64,000 nucleotides of DNA. Origin: Cichorium intybus (taxonomy: Eukaryota; Streptophyta; Magnoliopsida; Asterales; Asteraceae). Under the pieces are notes generated by a model. That model was not told the origin of the DNA and made no database searches. It worked only from the letters and a program-made list of their open reading frames with translations. Position numbers and translations under genes: made by a program. The stretch covers positions 49,612,464 to 49,676,463 of the forward strand of contig CM042012.1 of NCBI GenBank assembly GCA_023525715.1. The letters run 5' to 3'. Positions 46,161 to 62,915 of this stretch are shown here, piece by piece (within the stretch, counting starts at the first letter, position 1; each line of letters begins with the position of its first letter).

Positions 46161-46710
46161 GGCAAAGGTTTTGGACCTGACTTGGGAATAACAAATTCCC
46201 ATGTCCAACTTGGTACAAAAAGGAAAAAATTGAAATGGCCTGAAGAATATATATACTCCACCATTATAGAGTACTAATAGTGAAATCGAAATGAGGAACG
46301 TGCACCTCATACCTGTAAAATATGAACATATGGTAGATTAGGGGAAAATATTTCCCATAAATGCAAACGTATGGATTATGGTTGATTTAGGGAACGTGCT
46401 TCTCGTAATTGTAGTATACTGTCGTTGTATTATGTACTCATCAGAATTATGTCTAATCTCTCTATTGTGTGTTTGGTTTGTGGCATGTATCCAGGTATTA
46501 TAAACCTAACGTAGTAAGAGTGAGAATCAAACTAGCAAACTCTCTAAAGACACTGAACTTGAAGGGATGCTTTTCGTGACTGTCACATATCTATTGTAAC
46601 ATCCGATTGTACACCGAATCATGTGTATGTTATAAAAAAAATATGGGATAGTATTCTGCTGATTCGTATTTTCTATGTAAACGAACGATGTATGTTTGGG
46701 GGTTGTTATA
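46161..46710 (+). mobile_element. LTR right part (degenerate)
   Basis: Assigned as LTR because a PBS follows three bases later and a minisatellite of the type seen in other LTRs precedes it. The left boundary is not identified and no ACTCAC hairpin is seen. Confidence 0.5.
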
Positions 46711-46712
46711 GT

Positions 46713-46724
46713 TGGTATCAGAGT
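46713..46724 (+). other. Primer binding site (degenerate)
   Basis: TGGTATCAGAGT, one mismatch to the initiator-Met complement. The following bases are similar to those after the PBS at 23527 (ACTAGGTC.TTGAGTGTA.). Confidence 0.75.
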
Positions 46725-48470
46725 CATGGTTCAAGTAAACTAGGTCCTTGAGTGTAGGATTCTAGACTTGAACCGTGAGAGAGAATGCTTGTACGTGTCT
46801 TGATAGGGGACTTACTATAAAATATTGAGTATAGGAGTTAGTAAGGGTTAATGTTAACTATTGAAGTAAGGGTCATTGGTAAATTAGTCACAATGATGAT
46901 GTGAACTAATCCAACCACCAGTGATGAGAGTCTATCAATACCCGATGTGATCGGGATGTAGGCGACTATTAAAGGACAAATAGCCTCTAAGGGCATTTGT
47001 CCCTTTCGTGGAAATCATGAAAATGTATCCTTTTGATGTGTTAAGGTATCCATATACGTTGATTAGCTAATATGGTATTACAATGGTACTCCCTAATATT
47101 GTTATTAGGAATCAATGTAGAGGATAAAAAGGAAATTACGAGTATGATTGATACCGTGGTGACCCAATGATATGGACGGGTTAAATTGGTGGATGTATAT
47201 CCTAATACACAAAGATGCTTTAACTGCCGAAAAAGAGAGGAATACGAAGTTGCACATGATTTGGAAGGAAAAAAGGGAATGTTAGGCGAGGACCAAGACA
47301 TGGTTGGTTCATACTCTCTTGTTACGAGTAGATGGAATCGGGAAAGAATGGTGGTTATGTCACCATAGGTACGATGCATGGACAAATACTGTTTAGTTGT
47401 ACCAATGGAGCAACTAGACAATGGGTCGATGCATTTGGGATGAAGGATAGACTTGGTGCAACCATAAGCGCCAGAGTTTGATAAAATAGCGAAGTGGCGA
47501 ATGCCACAAAGATCAGAGATGATAGGAGACAGACTAGTAGCTTGTTGAGAACTTGAACACGATGAAATAGTGTTGCCTTAGTTTAGAAATTAAGTTTCCT
47601 AATTGATGGAAGTATGATTTAGCATAACCCATGTGAAAGGAATGTGTAGACATACATCTCTCGCTGGAATAAGGCTCAAATTACTATATATCCATTACGA
47701 GGGCTTGCCTCGGTGATTTATAATTGTGATGAAGTATTGCCTCGATGGTTGGGGAGATGCCCCATTCGAGGAAGATCGTTATGGGAAGGGGCTGGCCTGA
47801 CCCAAACAGCAAACATAAATGTGTATTGTGATTGTAAAGAGGGGGCTAATGCAACGTTTCAAAACATAAAAGCTACTAGTAGGCTTTAAAGACCCAAATA
47901 CGAAAAATTTTCGATGCTAAGAATCATCACTTCCTGACAAGTGATGATGACAACTGAGAAAAATGTAAAGGAATTTTAGAGCTTCTTAACGCAGAGAAAG
48001 AAATGATAATGGAAAATGTAAGCCGTCCAATCTGAATGATGGCAGGATAGGTACAGGAGAAACCAGGTGTGGTTTCAAGCATCTTTAGTTAAATTCCCTC
48101 TCGATGGGAATGTGTTGATAGAAGTAATTGATGAGAGGAAAGGATGTGATACAAAGGTCTAACATGCTGAGGACTACACCCATGTACCTTCACAACTATT
48201 ATAAGCGTTGTAATATTGTATGGATTGATGAACGCCCTGTGGCTTATGGAAGGATAGACGAAGTGTGATGAACACTTTGTGGACAGACTTGTCATTGTGT
48301 CCTCAATGTCAATATTATATGTTTAGAAGTCGAGGCAACATCGAGTTGCTTACGACAGATGCGGAAACTCCCACGACAGGAAAAGTGCAAGTGAGAATAT
48401 CCAGGTATGGATTCTGACAGATAAAATTTTGATGTCTCCAACATGTGTTACTAAAAGAATTATAACCGTT
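46725..48470 (+). mobile_element. Internal remnant of LTR element, no pol
   Basis: About 1.75 kb following the PBS with no recognisable gag or pol. The frame at 47186 with CFNC lacks a proper zinc knuckle. It ends abruptly at the gypsy LTR at 48471, which probably inserted here (left flank CCGTT). Confidence 0.45.
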
Positions 48471-51767
<3,297 letters not shown>

Positions 51768-51777
51768 TCTTGACTTA

Positions 51778-54700
51778 TTAGACCAATGCCTCAAATGGTG
51801 GCATCTTGATGCTAGAATGATAACTGTTATTATAGGAGAATTCCACCAACGGTAAATGAGAGTCCCAGTTTCCTCCGAAATCTAAGACACACGCCCTAAA
51901 CATATCTTCGAGTGTTTGAATTGTCCTCTCAGATTGACCATCGGTTTGAGGATGATAGGCGGTACTGAGATCGAGGCGGGTTCCCATGGATGCTTGAAGT
52001 GATTGCCAAAACCGAGAGAGAAATCTCCCATCACGATCTGAAATGATGCTGAGAGGGATGCCATGCCGACTAACTACCTCGTCGATGTAAATTCGAGCAA
52101 GTTGTTCGACCTTGAAATTTTCACGGATGGGAAGGAAATGAGCGGATTTGGTCAAACGGTCAATGATTACCCAAATGCTGTCGTGTCCCTTGGTGGTACG
52201 GGGAAGTTTGGTTACGAAATCCATGGCGATCGCTTCCCATTTCCACTCGGGGATTACCGGTTGGACCAATAGTCCAGAGGGTCGTTGATGTTCTGCTTTG
52301 TCCCTGGAACATGTAAGACATTTGGCCACGAATAAAGCAATATCCTTTTTCATTCCCGACCACCAATAATTGGTTCTCAGGCCATGATACATCTTGTCAG
52401 CACCAGGATGAATGGAATATCGAGTTTTATGGATTTCTTCCATCAGGAAGGTACGAAGATTGTCGCTATCTGGGATCCAGATGCGATCTTGATAATAGAA
52501 AATACCATCAGATTTACTTTCCAACTCCCCATCAATTCCTGTAGGCATGTCATTTTCGGTAATTGCCGAGTGTTGGGCTCCTCGAATTCCGTCACTGAGA
52601 TTGGACAAGATAGGAGAACATATTAGATGAAATACTTTGGCATGTTCTTTTCGACTTAACGCGTCGGCTACCACGTTTGCCTTGCCCGGATGATAGCGTA
52701 TTTCACACTCGTAATCATTTAGGAGTTCAACACATCGTGTTTGTCTCATATTGAGTTCCTTTTGATTAATAATATGTTGTAAGCTCTTGTGGTCGGTGAA
52801 AATTACGCATTTAGTGCCGTAAAGGTAATGCCTCCAAATTTTAAGAGCGAAAACCACGGCACCGAGCTCCAAATCATGAGTCGTATAATTCCTTTAATGG
52901 ATTTTGAGTTGTCGCGATGCGTAAGCTATAACCTTTCCCCTTTGCATCAAAACACAACCTAGACCGAGATTGGAGGCATCGCAGTATACCACGAAATCTT
53001 CGGATCCTTCAGGGAGTGTAAGAATCGGAGCGTCACACAATCTTTGTTTAAGGGTTTGGAAAGCGTCTTCCTGCTTGGATCCCCAATCAAATCGCGTACC
53101 CTTGCAAGTGAGAAAAGTAAGCGGTAAAGCGATCTTTGAGAAATTTGAAATGAAACGCCGGTAATAGCCGGCTAAACCGAGGAATGACCGAATTTCCTTG
53201 GGGATACGTGGGGCTTTCCAATTCTTGACTGCTTCAACTTTTACGGGGTCGACTAAAATACCCTTGTCACTTACAATATGACCGAGGAATTGTACCTCAT
53301 TTAACCAAAACTCGCATTTCGAAAATTTGGCGTAGAGCCGATTTTCTTGCAACGTTTGGAGAGTTAGGCGAAGGTGTCTTTCATGCTCTGCCTTTGTCTT
53401 GGAGTAAATGAGGATGTCATCAATAAAGACGATAACAAAACGGTCGAGATAAGGTTTAAATACCCGATTCATCAAGTCCATGAATGCGGCAGGGGCATTT
53501 GTTAGGCCGAAAGGCATAACGGTGAACTCGTAATGACCATAGCGGGTTCGGAAAGCAGTTTTGGGGATGTCTTCTTCCCGTACTCGAAGTTGGTGATAAC
53601 CTGAGCGGAGGTCGATTTTTGAGAAGCATGAAGCTCCTTGAAGCTGATCAAAAAGGTCGTCGATCCGAGGTAACGGATATCGGTTCTTGATGGTCAATTT
53701 ATTTAACTCCCGATAATCGATACACATACGAAACGAACCATCTTTCTTTTTGATGAAGAGAACCGGGGCTCCCCAGGGTGAAGTACTAGGGCGGATAAAT
53801 CCCTTATCGGTCAATTCTTGGAGCTGACTTGCCAATTCTTGCATCTCGGTTGGAGCCAACCGATATGGAGACTTGGCTATGGGAGCAGCCTCAGGAACGA
53901 GATCGATGCGGAACTCTAGCTCACGTACTGGAGAGAGTCCAGATACGTCATCGGGAAAGATGTCGGGAAAGTCTCGTATAATCGGAATATCTTCGATTTT
54001 CTTTTCTGTGACCTTTGTTTCCACCACATGGGCTAAGAAAGCCATGTATTCTTTACGTAGATATGATCGAGATTGAGTACATGACATAAGACTAAGCTTT
54101 TTCAAATGAGTCTCGCCATAAATACGAAGACTTTGACCGTCGGCAAGAGGAATACGAATGAACTTCTCGTAACATACTATTTCAGCATGGTTTTGGGATA
54201 GCCAATACATTCCCACGATGATGTCGAAACTACCAAGTTCCATAGGAACTAAATTGACGGAAAATTTATGACCGCTAAAATCGAAAGTGCAATCTTGGAT
54301 GACTGCATTGAGTGAAACGTATTTTCCATTGGCGACTTCTACGGTAAAGTACTCATCAAGAATCGTGCGAGGTGTGTGAAGTATGGGCTCAAATTCCAAA
54401 GACACAAAACTTTTATCGGCACCTGAATCAAAAAGTACTGAAGCGTAGCAGTCATTTATGAGAAACATACCATTTATGACCTTGTTATCGGTCTGTGCTT
54501 GGGTTGCGGTAATGACAAATGCTCGGCCTTTGGGAGCTGGAACCTGCATTGTTGGATTTTCCCGGGCTTGAGTGTTAATGATATTGACAAGCCTAGGAGA
54601 CGCGTTTCTGAAATGGGTGGGGTCACCACAGTTGAAGCATGTTCCAGTTGGATACCGAGTTTGTGTTTGATGATTTGAGGGTAGAGCGAATGGTCGCTGA

Positions 54701-54840
54701 GTTTTTGGTGCACGGCATGTGTCCGCCAAGTGACCATAGCGACCACAAGTCGTACAAAGGCGACACGGGCTGGTGGACATATGGTGATAGTTACAATGGT
54801 TACAGAGGGGGTCGTAATGCCATTTATGAGAAACACGCAT
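51778..54840 (-). pseudogene. Ty3/gypsy polyprotein, unit 1 (Tekay/Del-like), defective
   Basis: Minus-strand frame from ATG 54840. Residues 29-42 form a CCHC zinc knuckle (CTTCGRYGHLADTC); a second at 68-81 ends in Ser instead of Cys. Protease has D138-S-G. Reverse transcriptase is complete with FIDD near residues 472-475, and RNase H follows. An in-frame TAA at 52894-52896 interrupts RNase H; the frame then continues unchanged (52893-51778) through the rest of RNase H, integrase HHCC and catalytic D, D, E blocks (MDFVTKL, ISDRDGRF, QSERT). Integrase stops at MPPFEALV, so its C-terminal part and any chromodomain are missing. No capsid part of gag is found in the 0.8 kb between PBS and ATG. 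The element is therefore non-autonomous and its polyprotein cannot be made in one piece. Confidence 0.9.
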
Positions 54841-55634
54841 ATGGACTTGTGAGTTATTTGTAAATTAATTATGGAAATTAAGTTTGTAGACATTGTTGGG
54901 TAAAATGATTGTAAAACACTTGTTGGGCCATGGTTAGGAGTGTTGGGCACCTTTTGGGCTTTCCATGGGTACTAAATGTGAAGCATGTAGCAATTGCGTG
55001 GGCCCCCACAATACTAAGTTTTCACATGTTTTTCCCACTTCTAGGCCTATTAGGGAACTTAATAGTCCAATGAGTTGGCCATTTTGGAGTGTATCCTTTC
55101 GGATACGTTTGATAAGGTCGAATATTTTGATGGCTCAAAAGTAATGTGAATAACGCGCTTTGGCCTATAGGTTTGGGAACTCTCGCCTTTGGTCCCCAGG
55201 TAAGCAAACTGGTCCCTCGGTTGATTGGGATGTATACGAATGCTTACCTAGTCAGGACTTTCAGGCTACCGACACCTCCCCCTTCCAGTTACTACGCGTC
55301 CATTACTTTGATCCTACCCAACTAGAGTGGATGACTTTTAATTTCCTATGAGCTCTAAGGAATATATATGTATATAAATTTTTATTTTGAAACCATTTGA
55401 GTATGTATGTGATTTTAAGAGAAAGAGGAGAAAATTCACAAGTGTATGCACAAATATAAGTGTCGGGAATAATACGTAAGCACATAAGGGAGTAATTAGC
55501 ACACAAAGGTATTCCTAGGATTTTCTAAGTGCGAATTGCATGCAGTTGTGTGTGCATTTTATAAACTAGCATACGATAGGACCCTAGAGGCTATAGACTA
55601 GGTCAAGACAATTAACCTAATTCCCTATAGTCAA
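54841..55634 (-). other. Leader of unit 1 where gag capsid is missing
   Basis: About 0.8 kb between PBS and the zinc-knuckle frame, too short for a gypsy capsid domain, and no capsid motif is visible in any frame. Confidence 0.6.
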
Positions 55635-55648
55635 GGGCTCTGATACCA
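55635..55648 (-). other. Primer binding site, unit 1
   Basis: Minus strand TGGTATCAGAGCCC, perfect complement of the initiator tRNA-Met 3' end, three bases from the LTR end at 55652. Confidence 0.95.
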
Positions 55649-55651
55649 ATC

Positions 55652-58600
55652 TGTCACACCCCGATCCTCGGCGGAATCGATCAAGGCGGAAATACTCATG
55701 GTAACCATTCAAGCCGACGAAATTAGTAATATTATCCGTGAACGTATTGAGCAATATAATAGAGAAGTAAAGATTGTAAATACCGGTACTGTACTTCAAG
55801 TAGGTGATGGCATTGCTCGTATTCATGGTCTTGATGAAGTAATGGCGGGTGAATTAGTAGAATTTGAAGAGGGTACAATAGGCATTGCTCTTAATTTGGA
55901 ATCAACTAATGTTGGAACAACTATGTTATAATATGATTAGATTCAATTAAGTACTAAGTATGCAAACAAGATCCACAACATACAAATACAAATCCAAATA
56001 CAACAACATTTATTACATCAAATTTAAATAGTCTTGTGGGTTTCTAAGGTACACCCTACTTTTCATTAACTTCATTCTTCAAATCTGCATCATGGGTAAA
56101 AACAGGTCAACTACGAGAGTTGGTGAGTAATCTAGTTTTACTAAAGAAAATTGTGAGTTTGAATAATTTGAAATTTGTTTTCTTTTGAAGTTGGCAAGCA
56201 ACTGTTATTGAGATAATAGTTTATAAATCAAAAATTGATTAACAAATGATAACAACAACAATAAGTCCTCACCCTATATATACATATATATGTATATATA
56301 TAGGATGGAGCATCTAATCATCATACACACTCAACCACGTGCAATCAATCACCTTAGCGTCCCAAGGCGGGGTGGTCAACCCAATAGCGCTATTATTGTC
56401 CATAACGTACCTCAAGAATACGGGCATAGTCATGGAGATTAGACTAAAAATGGTAATGCACTACAAGTACATGTAGCGTAAACAAACAATGATTATACAA
56501 ATAATGATTCACGTATAAATGTCTCAACAATGTCTCAATGGTGAAAAAATAATAAAATGAAGTTGGAACATATTGAAACCACATGATACACCCCAAAAGT
56601 ATTGAAAATTATAAAATATGGGGTAGATTACTCACATTAGTCCAATAAGGAATGCGCGTGTTGTACGATAGACGGCTCGAGTCAAAATGTCGTAGAACCT
56701 AATATAATTAATAGTTTTGGCTTAGGAATCGATAAACGGGAATATAGTATTAATAAAATTAATTAGACATATATTCTTATATTAGATGAATTAACAATAA
56801 TCCAAATTTTGTTTTGAATATTAATGTATTCATATGTTAAATGAATTTTAAATTGAATTAATTACTTTGCTTAATTAATTTATATTTTCACTTTAGGCAA
56901 GATTTTAATAAATTCTTATTAAAATAATAACTAGTGAAATTATAAGTAGTTACAGATTTTATATATTATAAATAATTATTTATATGAAATAATCATTAAA
57001 AATGCATTTTTACATGTTTAGATATTTAGGAAAATGGTTTTAAATACTAAACAGTAATGAAACATTCTGAAATTATCAGAAAATCATTATTTCATAAAAT
57101 AGTAATTACTGTAAAAGTTTCATATTTTTCTTAACTGCTTTACTATTTATTTAGTATTTTAATAATTAAACCACAACAAAATTCGGGAAAATTAATAAAT
57201 GATTTCCAAAAATTCTGGAAAATTAACCATAGTTTTCTAACATTATATTGAGCCTACTGTAAATATTATGGATATTTTGGACTACGGGAAGTATTTCTTA
57301 TGTTTTTCATTATTAACTAATCAATAAAATCATAAATAATAGGAAAATATTAAGAGAAATTCATTAGACTTTTTATTTATGATTAACATGTTATATATGA
57401 TATTCGGATAAGGTTTTATAATTTTTGGACATGTGTATCTATTTATTATCAATTTAAACCATTAAATAATCATTAAATCAGGAAAAATAAGCAAACATTC
57501 TTACAAAAATCTGTAAATTTTGTCATGGAGTCTTTAAAATTTTAATAAGGTGCGAAAAATATAAAATCTAGTTTTTAACATACATAACTATATTTTGCAA
57601 TTTATTTATCTATAAAAAAATAAAATACAAAATAAGCATAAAACAGTAATATAAATGCATGAAACTTTATAAATCCACTTTACTCAATATATGGGTTGTT
57701 CCAAAAGTTTCCCAGAATTTATTGACTGCAAAAAGTATTTTATGTGAATTATTGCCCTATTTTATTGCAATAACTATAGTAATTCAATAAAAATAAGTTA
57801 TTTTCTGAAAATTTCCAGAACTTCTTATTTTATTGCTGGGATTCTGAGAAAAATCAGGTTTATATATAAAATCAGTTTTATATATTTTGGTGGATTTAAT
57901 TTGTTTCATTAATGAATTTGAAACTTTTAACAACATACATTGATGAATGCTTCAAGAGGGATGGAGATTTGAGTATGAGGGATTGTTCTTGGCTGGAAAA
58001 TTGATATTTCTTGGAAGAATTTCGAGATTGAGAGTGAGAGAAAGAATAGAGAGGGTTTGAGTGGTGATGAGAATAATGTGTTGGGACAAAAATGAAAGAA
58101 AAGATGATGGGAGGTGTGAGTGGGAGACCATGGGAATAACTTTTGGCTTTTGGTGGTCTTCATAATTTCCCACTAGCACAAGCATCTCTATGTAATACAC
58201 TAATTAATATAAGAATTTTATAAAATTTAATGTAGAGTTTATAAAAATAGAGTTTTATAAAAAAAATAGGTTATTATTTGATTATAACAATCTACTTTGA
58301 TTTGAAGTTTAATTATAGCATTCAAGTTTGATTCTTTTAATTTAATTAGAGCATCATACTTTGATTTAATTTTAATATGGTATCATAATTTAATTTGATT
58401 ATAGTTATAACGTTATACTATGCTATATTGCTATTAACGTCAATTTATATCGTAGTGTATGAGTTTTGATCCTATTAGCGTCAAGTAATCTTGAGTAGGG
58501 TTTATTAAATTTCCAATTGGGTTGGGTTGACTCGAATCCATTTTAGGCGGATGTCACAACGTTGACGTCGTTAGAAGTTGAAACGTGTGTGCCGATTGGG

Positions 58601-59030
58601 TCACAACACGGAAAGGATATTGTTGGCTAAAATAGAGCCTCGCGAGTAGGAGTGGGTGTGTCTCCGGTGTAAGGAGATTGAGGAATCACCCATGTGACAA
58701 GATAGTTGATGCCAATAGAACAGTCATTACCAAGGTTGTAAAAATTGTTTGACGGTAGCTTGGTGGTCGAGTGGGGTTAAGAGATTAATCGAGGATTAAT
58801 CGGAGACACTAAATTATAAAGGAATTTCTTTAAAATAGATGAATATAACAAAATAGCAACGTATAATTTATTTTATTCTTAGATACACATCAAAGATTAT
58901 ACATTTGTGTATTTTCAATTATTTAATTTTGACTTTTTTGTCAGTTTTCTTGACTTATTAGACCAATATTTGCAAAAAATAAAAAATTCAAAAAATCAAA
59001 AAAAATAATAAAAATAAAAAATGACCACCG
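55652..59030 (-). mobile_element. Gypsy array, shared LTR B (5' of unit 1, 3' of unit 2)
   Basis: Homologous to LTR A throughout and to LTR C as far as the window goes. It serves both internal regions, so the array is LTR-internal-LTR-internal-LTR. It is interrupted by chloroplast DNA at 55689-55916. The right boundary is unresolved as for LTR A. Confidence 0.82.
55689..55916 (+). pseudogene. atpA: Chloroplast atpA 5' fragment inserted in LTR B (NUPT)
   Basis: About 227 bp of plastid DNA. It begins nine bases before an ATG at 55698 and encodes the start of the CF1 ATP synthase alpha subunit in frame (MVTIQADEISNIIRERIEQY, later VGDGIARIHGLDEVM, up to LNLESTNVG). The frame then leaves plastid sequence and re-enters the LTR (ACAACTATG). 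Compared with LTRs A and C, 24 bp of LTR (equivalent to 48508-48531) has been replaced. It has no promoter and covers only about 73 of some 500 codons, so it is non-functional. Codon 5 reads Gln where I expect Arg in plastid atpA, compatible with a C-to-T type change in the nucleus. Confidence 0.95.
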
Positions 59031-59042
59031 AGTCTTGACTTA

Positions 59043-62000
59043 TTAGACCAATGCCTCAAATGGTGGCATCTTGAAGCTAGAATGATAACTGTTATTATAG
59101 GAGAATTCCACCAACGGTAAATGAGAGTCCCAGTTTCCTCCGAAATCTAAGACACACGCCCTCAACATATCTTCGAGTGTTTGAATTGTCCTCTCAAATT
59201 GACCATCGGTTTGAGGATGATAGGCGGTACTGAGATCGAGGCGGGTTCCCATGGCTGCTTGAAGTGATTGCCAAAACCAAGAGAGAAATCTCCCATCACG
59301 ATATGAAATGATGCTGAGAGGGATGCCATGCCGACTAACTACCTCGTCGATGTAAATTCGAGCAAGTTGTTCGACCTTGAAATGTTCACGGATGGGAAGG
59401 AAATAAGCGGATTTGGTCAAACGGTCAATGATTACCCAAATGCTGTCGTGTCCCTTGGTGGTACGGGGAAGTTTGGTTACGAAATCCATGGCGATCGCTT
59501 CCCATTTCCACTCGGGGATTACCGGTTGGACCAATAGTCCAGAGGGTCATTGATGTTCTGCTTTGTCCCTGGAACATGTAAGACATTTGGCCACGAATAA
59601 AGCAATATCCTTTTTCATTCCCGACCACCAATAATTGGTTCTCAGGCCATGATACATCTTGTCAGCACCAGGATGAATGGAATATCGAGTTTTATGGATT
59701 TCTTCCATCAGGAAGGTACGAAGATTGTCGCGATCTGGGATCCAGATGCGATCTTGATAATAGAAAATACCATCAGATTTACTTTCCAACTCCCCATCAA
59801 TTCCCGTGGGCATGTCATTTTCGGTAATTGCCGAGTGTTGGGCTCCTCGAATTCGGTCACTGAGATTGGACAAGATAGGAGAACATATTAGATGAAATAC
59901 TTTGGCATGTTCTTTTCGACTTAACGCGTCGGCTACCACGTTTGCCTTGCCCGGATGATAGCGTATTTCACACTCGTAATCATTTAGGAGTTCAACCCAT
60001 CGTATTTGTCTCATATTGAGTTCCTTTTGATTAAGAATATGTTGTAAGCTCTTGTGGTCGGTGAAAATTACGCATTTAGTGCCGTAAAGGTAATGCCTCC
60101 AAATTTTAAGAGCGAAAACCACGACACCGAGCTCCAAATCATGAGTCGTATAATTCCTTTAATGGATTTTGAGTTGTCGCGATACGTAAGCTATAACCTT
60201 TCCCCTTTGCATCAAAACACAACCTAGACCGAGATTGGAGGCATCGCAGTATACCACGAAATCTTCGGATCCTTCAGGGAGTGTAAGAATCGGAGCGTCA
60301 CACAATCTTTGTTTAAGGGTTTGGAAAGCGTCTTCCTGCTTGGATCCCCAATCAAATCGCGTACCCTTGCAAGCGAGAAAAGTAAGCGGTAAAGCGATCT
60401 TTGAGAAATTTGAAATGAAACGACGGTAATAGCCGGCTAAACCGAGGAATGACCGAATTTCCTTGGGGGTACGTGGGGCTTTCCAATTCTTGACTGCTTC
60501 AACTTTTACGGGGTCGACTAAAATACCCTTGTCACTTACAATATGACCGAGGAATTGTACCTCATTTAACCAAAACTTGCATTTCGAAAATTTGGCGTAG
60601 AGCCGATTTCCTTGCAACGTTTGGAGAGTTAGGCGAAGGTGTCTTTCATGCTCTGCCTTTGTCTTGGAGTAAATGAGGATGTCATCAATAAAGACGATAA
60701 CAAAACGGTCGAGATAAGGTTTAAATACCCGATTCATCAAGTCCATGAATGCGGCAGGGGCATTTGTTAGGCCGAAAGGCATAACGGTGAACTCGTAATG
60801 ACCATAGTGGGTTCGGAAAGCAGTTTTGGGGATGTCTTCTTCCCGTACTCGAAGTTGGTGATAACCTGAGCGGAGGTCGATTTTTGAGAAGCATGAAGCT
60901 CCTTGAAGTTGATCAAAAAGGTCGTCGATCCGAGGTAACGGATATCGGTTCTTGATGGTCAATTTATTTAACTCCCGATAATCGATACACATACGAAACG
61001 AACCATCTTTCTTTTTGATGAAGAGAACCGGGGCTCCCCAGGGTGAAGTACTAGGGCGGATAAATCCCTTATCGGTCAATTCTTGGAGCTGACTTGTCAA
61101 TTCTTGCATCTCGGTTGGAGCCAACCGATATGGAGACTTGGCTATGGGAGCAGCCTCAGGAACGAGATCGATGCGGAACTCTAGCTCACGTACTGGAGGG
61201 AGTCCAGATACGTCATCGGGAAAGATGTCGGGAAAGTCTCGTATAATCGGAATATCTTCGATTTTCTTTTCTGTGACCTTTGTTTCCACCACATGGGCTA
61301 AGAAAGCCATGTATTCTTTACGTAGATATGATCGAGCTTGAGTACATGACATAAGACTAAGCTTTTTCGAATGAGTCTCGCCATAAATACGAAGACTTTG
61401 ACCGTCGGCAAGAGGAATACGAATGAACTTCTTGTAACATACTATTTCAGCATGGTTTTGGGATAGCCAATACATTCCCACGATGATGTCGAAACTACCA
61501 AGTTCCATAGGAACTAAATTGACGGAAAATTTATGACCGCTAAAATCGAAAGTGCAATCTTGGATGACTGCATTGAGTGAAACATATTTTCCATTGGCGA
61601 CTTCTACGGTAAAGTACTCATCAAGAATCGTGCGAGGTGTGTGAAGTATGGGCTCAAATTCCAAAGACACAAAACTTTTATCGGCACCTGAATCAAAAAG
61701 TACTGAAGCGTAGCAGTCATTTATGAGAAACGTACCATTTACGACCTTGTTATCGGTCTGTGCTTGGGTTGCGGTAATGACAAATGCTCGGCCTTTGGGA
61801 GCTGGAACCTGCATTGTTGGATTTGCCTGGGCTTGAGTGTTAATGATATTGACAAGCCTAGGAGACGCGTTTCTGAAATGGGTGGGGTCACCACAGTTGA
61901 AGCATGTTCCAGTTGGATACCGAGTTTGTGTTTGCTGATTTGAGGGTAGAGCGAATGGTCGCTGAGTTTTTGGTGCACGGCATGTGTCCGCCAAGTGGCC

Positions 62001-62105
62001 ATAGCGACCACAAGTCGTACAAAGGCGACACGGGCTGGTGGACATATGGTGATAGTTACAATGGTTACAGAGGGGGTCGTAATGCCATTTATGAGAAACA
62101 CGCAT
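59043..62105 (-). pseudogene. Ty3/gypsy polyprotein, unit 2, defective
   Basis: The same structure as unit 1, displaced by 7265 bp; about 15 of 648 residues differ in the first segment. It shares the TAA in RNase H (60159-60161), the missing gag capsid, and the integrase truncation at MPPFEALV. Additional lesions: TGA at 59547-59549 in integrase (CGA in unit 1), and the second catalytic Asp of integrase is Tyr (ISYRDGRF). The glutamate block reads QFERT. It cannot encode active integrase. Confidence 0.9.
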
Positions 62106-62898
62106 ATGGACTTATGAGTTATTTGTAAATTAATTATGGAAATTAAGTTTGTAGACATTGTTGGGTAAAATGATTGTAAAACACTTGTTGGGCCATGGTT
62201 AGGAGTGTTGGGCACCTTTTGGGCTTTCCATGGGTACTAAATGTGAAGCATGTAGCAATTGCGTGGGACCCGCAATACTAAGTTTTCACATGTTTTTCCC
62301 ACTTCTAGGCCCATTAGGGAACTTAATAGTCCAATGAGTTGGCCATTTTGGAGTGTATCCTTTCGGATACGTTTGATAAGGTCGGGTATTTTGATGGCTC
62401 AAAAGTAATGTGAATAACGCGCTTTGGCCTATAGGTTTGGGAACTCTCGCCTTTGGTCCCCAGGTAAGCAAACTGGTCCCTCGGTTGATTGGGATGTATA
62501 CGAATGCTTACCTAGTCAGGACTTTCAGGCTACCGACACCTCCCCCTTCCAGTTACTACGCGTCCATTACTTTGATCCTACCCAACTAGAGTGGATGACT
62601 TTTAATTTCCTATGAGCTCTAAGGAATATATATGTATATAAATTTTTATTTTGAAACCATTTGAGTATGTATGTGATTTTAAGAGAAAGAGGAGAAAATT
62701 CACAAGTGTATGCACACATATAAGTGTCGGGAATAATACGTAAGCACATAAGGGAGCAATTAGCACACAAAGGTATTCCTAGGATTTTCTAAGTGCGAAT
62801 TGCATGCAGTTGTGTGTGCATTTTATAAACTAGCATACGATAGGACCCTAGAGGCTATAGACTAGGTCAAGACAATTAACCTAATTCCCTATAGTCAA
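62106..62898 (-). other. Leader of unit 2
   Basis: Equivalent of 54841-55634, nearly identical; no gag capsid. Confidence 0.6.
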
Positions 62899-62912
62899 GG
62901 GCTCTGATACCA
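62899..62912 (-). other. Primer binding site, unit 2
   Basis: Minus strand TGGTATCAGAGCCC, three bases from LTR C. Confidence 0.95.
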
Positions 62913-62915
62913 ATC

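Noticed and set aside
47186..47368. Gag zinc knuckle in the 46.7-48.5 kb element
   Set aside because: CFNC is present but no His or final Cys follows at CCHC spacing, and neighbouring frames show no gag.
55698..55931. A functional ATP synthase alpha gene
   Set aside because: Only about 73 codons of atpA are present, and the frame then runs into LTR sequence.
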